From positions 1-9,223 of the forward strand of contig SLNF01000150.1 in assembly GCA_007133145.1 (NCBI GenBank): a stretch of DNA of 9,223 nucleotides. The letters run 5' to 3'. A model generated the notes under the pieces. That model was not told the origin of the DNA. It saw only the letters and a program-made list of their open reading frames with translations, and ran no database searches. Positions 7,246-9,223 of this stretch are shown piece after piece (positions within the stretch are counted from its first letter, which is position 1; each line of letters opens with the position of its first letter). Origin of the DNA: Nitriliruptorales bacterium. Lineage in GTDB: Bacteria; Actinomycetota; Nitriliruptoria; Euzebyales; Egibacteraceae. A program made the translations under genes and the position numbers.

Positions 7246-7842
7246 GATGACGTCCCGCCAGCACCACCTCAGCGCCCCGCGAGAACGCCCCCGGGGGGCG
7301 GTCCCGCCACGGCCGTGAGCCCGGAGGCCAACGCGGTCCCCAAGGCCCTCGTCCTCAACGCGACGATGGAGCCGTTGTCGGTGGTCAGCGCCCGCAGGGC
7401 CCTCGTCCTCGTCCTCGCCGAGAAGGTCGACGTGCTCCACGCCAACGGCCACCGGTACCGGTCGGCCAAGCTCGACCTCCCCGCCCCGAGCGTCCTGCGG
7501 CTGCGGCGCTACGTCCACGTGCCCTATCGCCCACGGGCGGCGCTCACCCGGCGGGGCGTGTTCCTGCGCGACGGGGGTGCGTGCCAGTACTGCGGCCGCA
7601 GCGCCGAGAACGTCGACCACATCGTGCCGCGCAGCCGCGGTGGCGACCACACCTGGGAGAACGTCGTGGCCTCCTGTCGTCGCTGCAACAGCCGCAAGGA
7701 GGCCCGCACGCCCGAGGAGGCGGGGATGCGGCTGCGACGTCAGCCCGCCGCGCCACGCGCGGCCTTCTGGCTCGTCGCCTCGGTCGGCGCCCTCGCACCC
7801 GAATGGGAGGACTACCTCGGCGACGCGGTACCCGGCGCCTGA
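7243..7842 (+). CDS. HNH endonuclease family protein
   Basis: A 199-residue protein of the HNH endonuclease type common in actinobacteria. After a Pro-rich variable lead (1-33), ALVLNATMEPLSVVSARRALVLVLAEKVDVL at 35-65 is the conserved N-terminal part of this subfamily. The zinc-binding ribbon is CQYC (C114, C117) with CRRC (C145, C148), and the HNH core is VDHIVPRSRGGDHTWENVV (D125, H126, N140) ending with N149. All expected metal and catalytic residues are present. The substrate is unknown; such genes occur outside restriction systems and no methyltransferase partner is nearby. Start: GTG at 7243 with GGGAGG 5 bases before; a GTG at 7315 (175 residues) would begin closer to the conserved part but has a poorer site. 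It lies 76 bp after tetR and 350 bp before mraZ, so it is probably its own unit. Confidence 0.92.
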   Translation: MDDVPPAPPQRPARTPPGGGPATAVSPEANAVPKALVLNATMEPLSVVSARRALVLVLAEKVDVLHANGHRYRSAKLDLPAPSVLRLRRYVHVPYRPRAALTRRGVFLRDGGACQYCGRSAENVDHIVPRSRGGDHTWENVVASCRRCNSRKEARTPEEAGMRLRRQPAAPRAAFWLVASVGALAPEWEDYLGDAVPGA

Positions 7843-7848
7843 GGCCCC

Positions 7849-7863
7849 TCCACTCCGCTCCAC
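7849..7863 (-). repeat. Phased GTGGA pair, minus strand
   Basis: On the minus strand GTGGA occurs at 7863-7859 and again at 7853-7849, exactly 10 bases apart, the same period as the candidate MraZ boxes before mraZ. The stretch is pyrimidine-rich on the plus strand, so chance is possible. It begins 6 bases after the HNH stop. Confidence 0.3.
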
Positions 7864-7936
7864 CCCCGGCCCCCGCGACCGTGCCACGCGCCCCTCTGCG
7901 GGCGGGTTGACCTCCCAAGCACCCCCTTCCTCGCCG

Positions 7937-7979
7937 AGCGAGCCGTCATTCGGTGTCGCTGAGGGCGTCCGCGCGCCCT
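7937..7979 (+). terminator. Two adjacent hairpins downstream of the HNH gene
   Basis: The first pairs AGCGA (7937-7941) with TCGCT (7956-7960), and inside it CCG (7943-7945) with CGG (7951-7953) around a TCATT loop. The second, two bases on, pairs AGGGCG (7962-7967) with CGCCCT (7974-7979) around TCCGCG. They sit about 95 bases after the HNH stop and about 85 before the mraZ promoter, a suitable place for a terminator, but there is no T-run. Confidence 0.35.
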
Positions 7980-7985
7980 GACTCC

Positions 7986-8000
7986 TCCACTTCCCACCAC
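7986..8000 (-). repeat. Second phased GTGGN pair, minus strand
   Basis: On the minus strand GTGGT (8000-7996) and GTGGA (7990-7986) are 10 bases apart. The ten bases AGTGGAGGAG read here on the minus strand (7991-7982) recur exactly on the plus strand at 8070-8079 in the first candidate MraZ box, so the two form a 10-bp inverted repeat. Confidence 0.35.
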
Positions 8001-8063
8001 CCCTGTGACCAGGCATTTCATTGCTCCGCTCAGCCGGGGGCGGGCAGAGGTGGGGTGAGAGCA

Positions 8064-8092
8064 TTGACAAGTGGAGGAGAGTGGTGCAATGT
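8064..8092 (+). promoter_or_regulatory. Candidate promoter of mraZ-rsmH
   Basis: TTGACA (8064-8069) is a perfect -35 consensus. A 17-base spacer leads to CAATGT (8087-8092), which keeps the conserved second A and last T of the -10. Transcription would begin near 8099, leaving a leader of about 90 bases before mraZ. The -10 is poor, as expected of a regulated promoter. Confidence 0.55.
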
Positions 8093-8095
8093 GGA
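8071..8095 (+). promoter_or_regulatory. Candidate MraZ operator: three GTGGN repeats at 10-bp period
   Basis: GTGGA (8071-8075), GTGGT (8081-8085) and GTGGA (8091-8095) are separated by exactly 5 bases each. E. coli MraZ binds three TGGGN repeats with 5-base spacers upstream of mraZ, so number, spacing and location match, though the third G is replaced by A or T. The repeats fill the spacer and overlap the -10, which fits repression by MraZ of its own operon. A fourth GTGGG at 8050-8054 is 21 bases upstream of the first repeat and therefore one base out of phase. Confidence 0.65.
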
Positions 8096-8176
8096 GCGTG
8101 CTGGAGGCCGCGGGAGCGGAGGGGTCTGAGGTCGGCCACCGATCCCGGTGCGGGGTCCCCACTGCGGCTCCCGGCG

Positions 8177-8189
8177 AAGGAGGAGGTGA
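8177..8189 (+). promoter_or_regulatory. Strong double Shine-Dalgarno of mraZ
   Basis: AAGGAGG (8177-8183) runs into GGAGGTGA (8182-8189), a perfect match to the 16S rRNA 3' end, 5 bases from GGAGG to the ATG at 8192. It fixes the mraZ start against the longer open frame upstream and predicts efficient translation. Confidence 0.8.
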
Positions 8190-8191
8190 CG

Positions 8192-8623
8192 ATGTTCCTC
8201 GGCGAGTACCAGCACACGCTGGACTCGAAGGGGCGCCTCATCCTCCCGTCCGCGTTCCGCGAGCAGCTCGAGGGGGGTCTCGTCATGACCGTCGGCGTCG
8301 ACCACTGCCTCACCGTCCACCCACAGCCGGCGTGGGACCGCGTCCTCGCCGGGCTGCGCAGCTTGCGGTCGACCGACCGGCGCGAGCGCATGTTCGTCCG
8401 GATGATGACCTCCTCGGCCCATCCCGAGCAGCCCGACAAGCAGGGCCGGATCACGATCCCGCAGCGCCTGCGCACCTACGCCGACCTCGATCGCGAGATC
8501 ACCGTCGTCGGGGCCGACGAGCGCGTCGAGCTGTGGGACAGCGCCCGGTGGGAGCGCTACCGCGAGGACGCGATGCGCGAGTTCGCCGAGACCGACGCGC
8601 CGTTCGACCTCGGTGGGTTCTAG
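8192..8623 (+). CDS. mraZ: Transcriptional regulator MraZ
   Basis: A 143-residue DNA-binding protein, first gene of the dcw cluster, that in E. coli represses its own operon and affects many other genes. Two AbrB/SpoVT-like halves are visible, each with the DxxxR signature: D11-S-K-G-R15 followed by LILPSAFR, and D82-K-Q-G-R86 followed by ITIPQRLR. The length matches the family (about 143-152). The start MFLGEYQHTLDSKGR is the family's usual beginning and has a perfect Shine-Dalgarno. MraZ forms rings that contact tandem repeats, and three suitable repeats stand 97-121 bases before the ATG. The rsmH start lies 13 bases after the stop, so the two are co-transcribed. Confidence 0.97.
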   Translation: MFLGEYQHTLDSKGRLILPSAFREQLEGGLVMTVGVDHCLTVHPQPAWDRVLAGLRSLRSTDRRERMFVRMMTSSAHPEQPDKQGRITIPQRLRTYADLDREITVVGADERVELWDSARWERYREDAMREFAETDAPFDLGGF

Positions 8624-8636
8624 GGGCGATGCGACG

Positions 8637-9223
8637 ATGCCGACCTCCACGCTCCTGCCGCCCGGCGGTGACGCGGTGACCGCGCCCGCCGGACCCCACG
8701 CCCCCGTTCTGCGCCAGCGCGTGACCGCGTTGCTCGCAGACGAGGGCCCCGGGCTGCTCATCGACGCCACCGTCGGTGCGGGCGGGCACGCCGCCGCGCT
8801 GCTCGAGGCGAGTGGTCCCGGGGTCGCCCTGCTCGGTCTCGACCGCGACCCCCGCGCCCTCGGGCTCGCGCGCGCACGACTCGCGCCCTTCGGCGACCGG
8901 GCCATCGTCGTCGCCGCAGCCTTCGACGAGCTCGCCGCGGCGCGCGCGGAAGCCCGTCCCGACCTGCCGGTGCGTGCGGTCCTCTACGACCTCGGCGTCT
9001 CCTCGATGCAGCTCGACGAGGCCGAGCGGGGGTTCTCCTGGCGTGCCGACGCGCCGCTCGACATGCGCATGGATCCCGCACAGGAGCGCACGGCCGCCGA
9101 CGTTGTCAACGACACCCCACACGCCGAGCTCACCCGCTTGCTCGCCGCGGGCGGCGAGGACCGCCACCCGCGGCGCATCGCCCGGGCGATCGTCGCCGCG
9201 CGGCCGCTGCGCACAACCGTCGA
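8637..9223 (+). CDS. rsmH: 16S rRNA (cytosine(1402)-N(4))-methyltransferase RsmH, 5' part
   Basis: S-adenosylmethionine-dependent enzyme that N4-methylates C1402 in the 16S rRNA decoding centre. The first 195 residues are present; the window ends in frame, about 110-140 residues short of usual length. Visible: HAPVLRQRVTALL at 21-33 (family opening H-x-PVL), the AdoMet motif IDATVGAGGHAAALLE at 42-57, LGLDRDPRAL at 67-75, and the family signature YDLGVSSMQLDEAERGFSW then LDMRMDP at 117-147. The RRIARAIVAARPLRTT region follows. The start is ATG at 8637 with GGGG about 10 bases upstream; GTG at 8676 (VTAPAGPHAPVL) is an alternative with a closer GGCGGTGA. The position directly after mraZ is the classic dcw order. 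Confidence 0.96.
   Translation, partial: MPTSTLLPPGGDAVTAPAGPHAPVLRQRVTALLADEGPGLLIDATVGAGGHAAALLEASGPGVALLGLDRDPRALGLARARLAPFGDRAIVVAAAFDELAAARAEARPDLPVRAVLYDLGVSSMQLDEAERGFSWRADAPLDMRMDPAQERTAADVVNDTPHAELTRLLAAGGEDRHPRRIARAIVAARPLRTTV

Larger units (their letters stand above)
7843..8063. other. Gene-free stretch between the HNH gene and the mraZ promoter
   Basis: I see no credible gene here: open frames that cross it on either strand have no family signature and are antisense to or out of frame with real genes. To about 8010 the plus strand is strongly pyrimidine-rich (many C-runs); from about 8035 it turns G-rich, with a relatively AT-rich patch GGCATTTCATTGCTCC between them. It contains hairpins at 7937-7979 and two minus-strand GTGGN pairs. 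No tRNA, RNase P RNA or riboswitch motif is recognisable. Confidence 0.6.

Noticed and set aside
7243..7842. HNH gene as part of a restriction or defence island
   Set aside because: There is no methyltransferase, helicase, toxin, integrase or repeat-bounded element around it, and the neighbours are core genes.
7907..7935. TTGACC at 7907-7912 as a second promoter
   Set aside because: No acceptable -10 lies 16-18 bases downstream (the sequence there is CTCGCC).
7843..8190. Structured RNA gene (RNase P RNA or riboswitch) in the gap before mraZ
   Set aside because: I looked for conserved RNase P core motifs and familiar riboswitch cores and found none; only short hairpins and repeats are visible.
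8021..8191. 57-codon N-terminal extension of mraZ
   Set aside because: It would run through the promoter and operator; the family's start motif and a perfect Shine-Dalgarno both place the start at 8192.
7126..8475. Minus-strand open frame (449 codons) across the HNH gene, the gap and mraZ
   Set aside because: It is antisense to two well-supported genes and crosses the mraZ promoter; no domain is visible.

Overview
This window is very GC-rich and densely packed. Its gene families (DUF3040, the MoxR/DUF58/transglutaminase trio, the HNH protein next to mraZ) point to a high-GC actinobacterium, possibly a deep-branching lineage; I cannot name the taxon. It looks like ordinary chromosome at the left edge of the division and cell wall (dcw) cluster. 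I see no insertion sequence, integrase, CRISPR array, tRNA, rRNA or prophage gene.

Layout. Positions 1-1379 (+): the tail of an unrecognised gene coupled to DNA polymerase IV (dinB). Positions 1506-1862 (+): a small DUF3040 membrane protein. Positions 1897-6419 (-): a tight three-gene operon transcribed moxR-like ATPase, then DUF58 protein, then TgpA-like membrane transglutaminase, with a 3-bp gap and a 4-bp overlap. It converges on the DUF3040 gene across a short hairpin. Positions 6531-7166 (+): a TetR-family regulator divergent from the moxR operon; the 111-bp gap carries palindromes that could be its operator. Positions 7243-7842 (+): an HNH-endonuclease-like protein. Positions 7843-8191: the only long gene-free stretch, holding hairpins, a TTGACA promoter and phased GTGGN repeats that look like MraZ operators. 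Positions 8192-9223 (+): mraZ and the start of rsmH, cut by the window end.

How they work together. mraZ-rsmH is the start of the dcw cluster; MraZ probably represses its own promoter through the three repeats at 8071-8095. The moxR/DUF58/transglutaminase cassette probably acts at the cell envelope and may be controlled by the adjacent TetR protein. DinB (error-prone DNA synthesis) and the HNH protein are DNA-acting enzymes with no evident link to the envelope genes.

I found no convincing new multi-gene system. The best leads are regulatory: the phased GTGGN repeats, present on both strands upstream of mraZ, and the palindromic tetR/moxR intergenic region.
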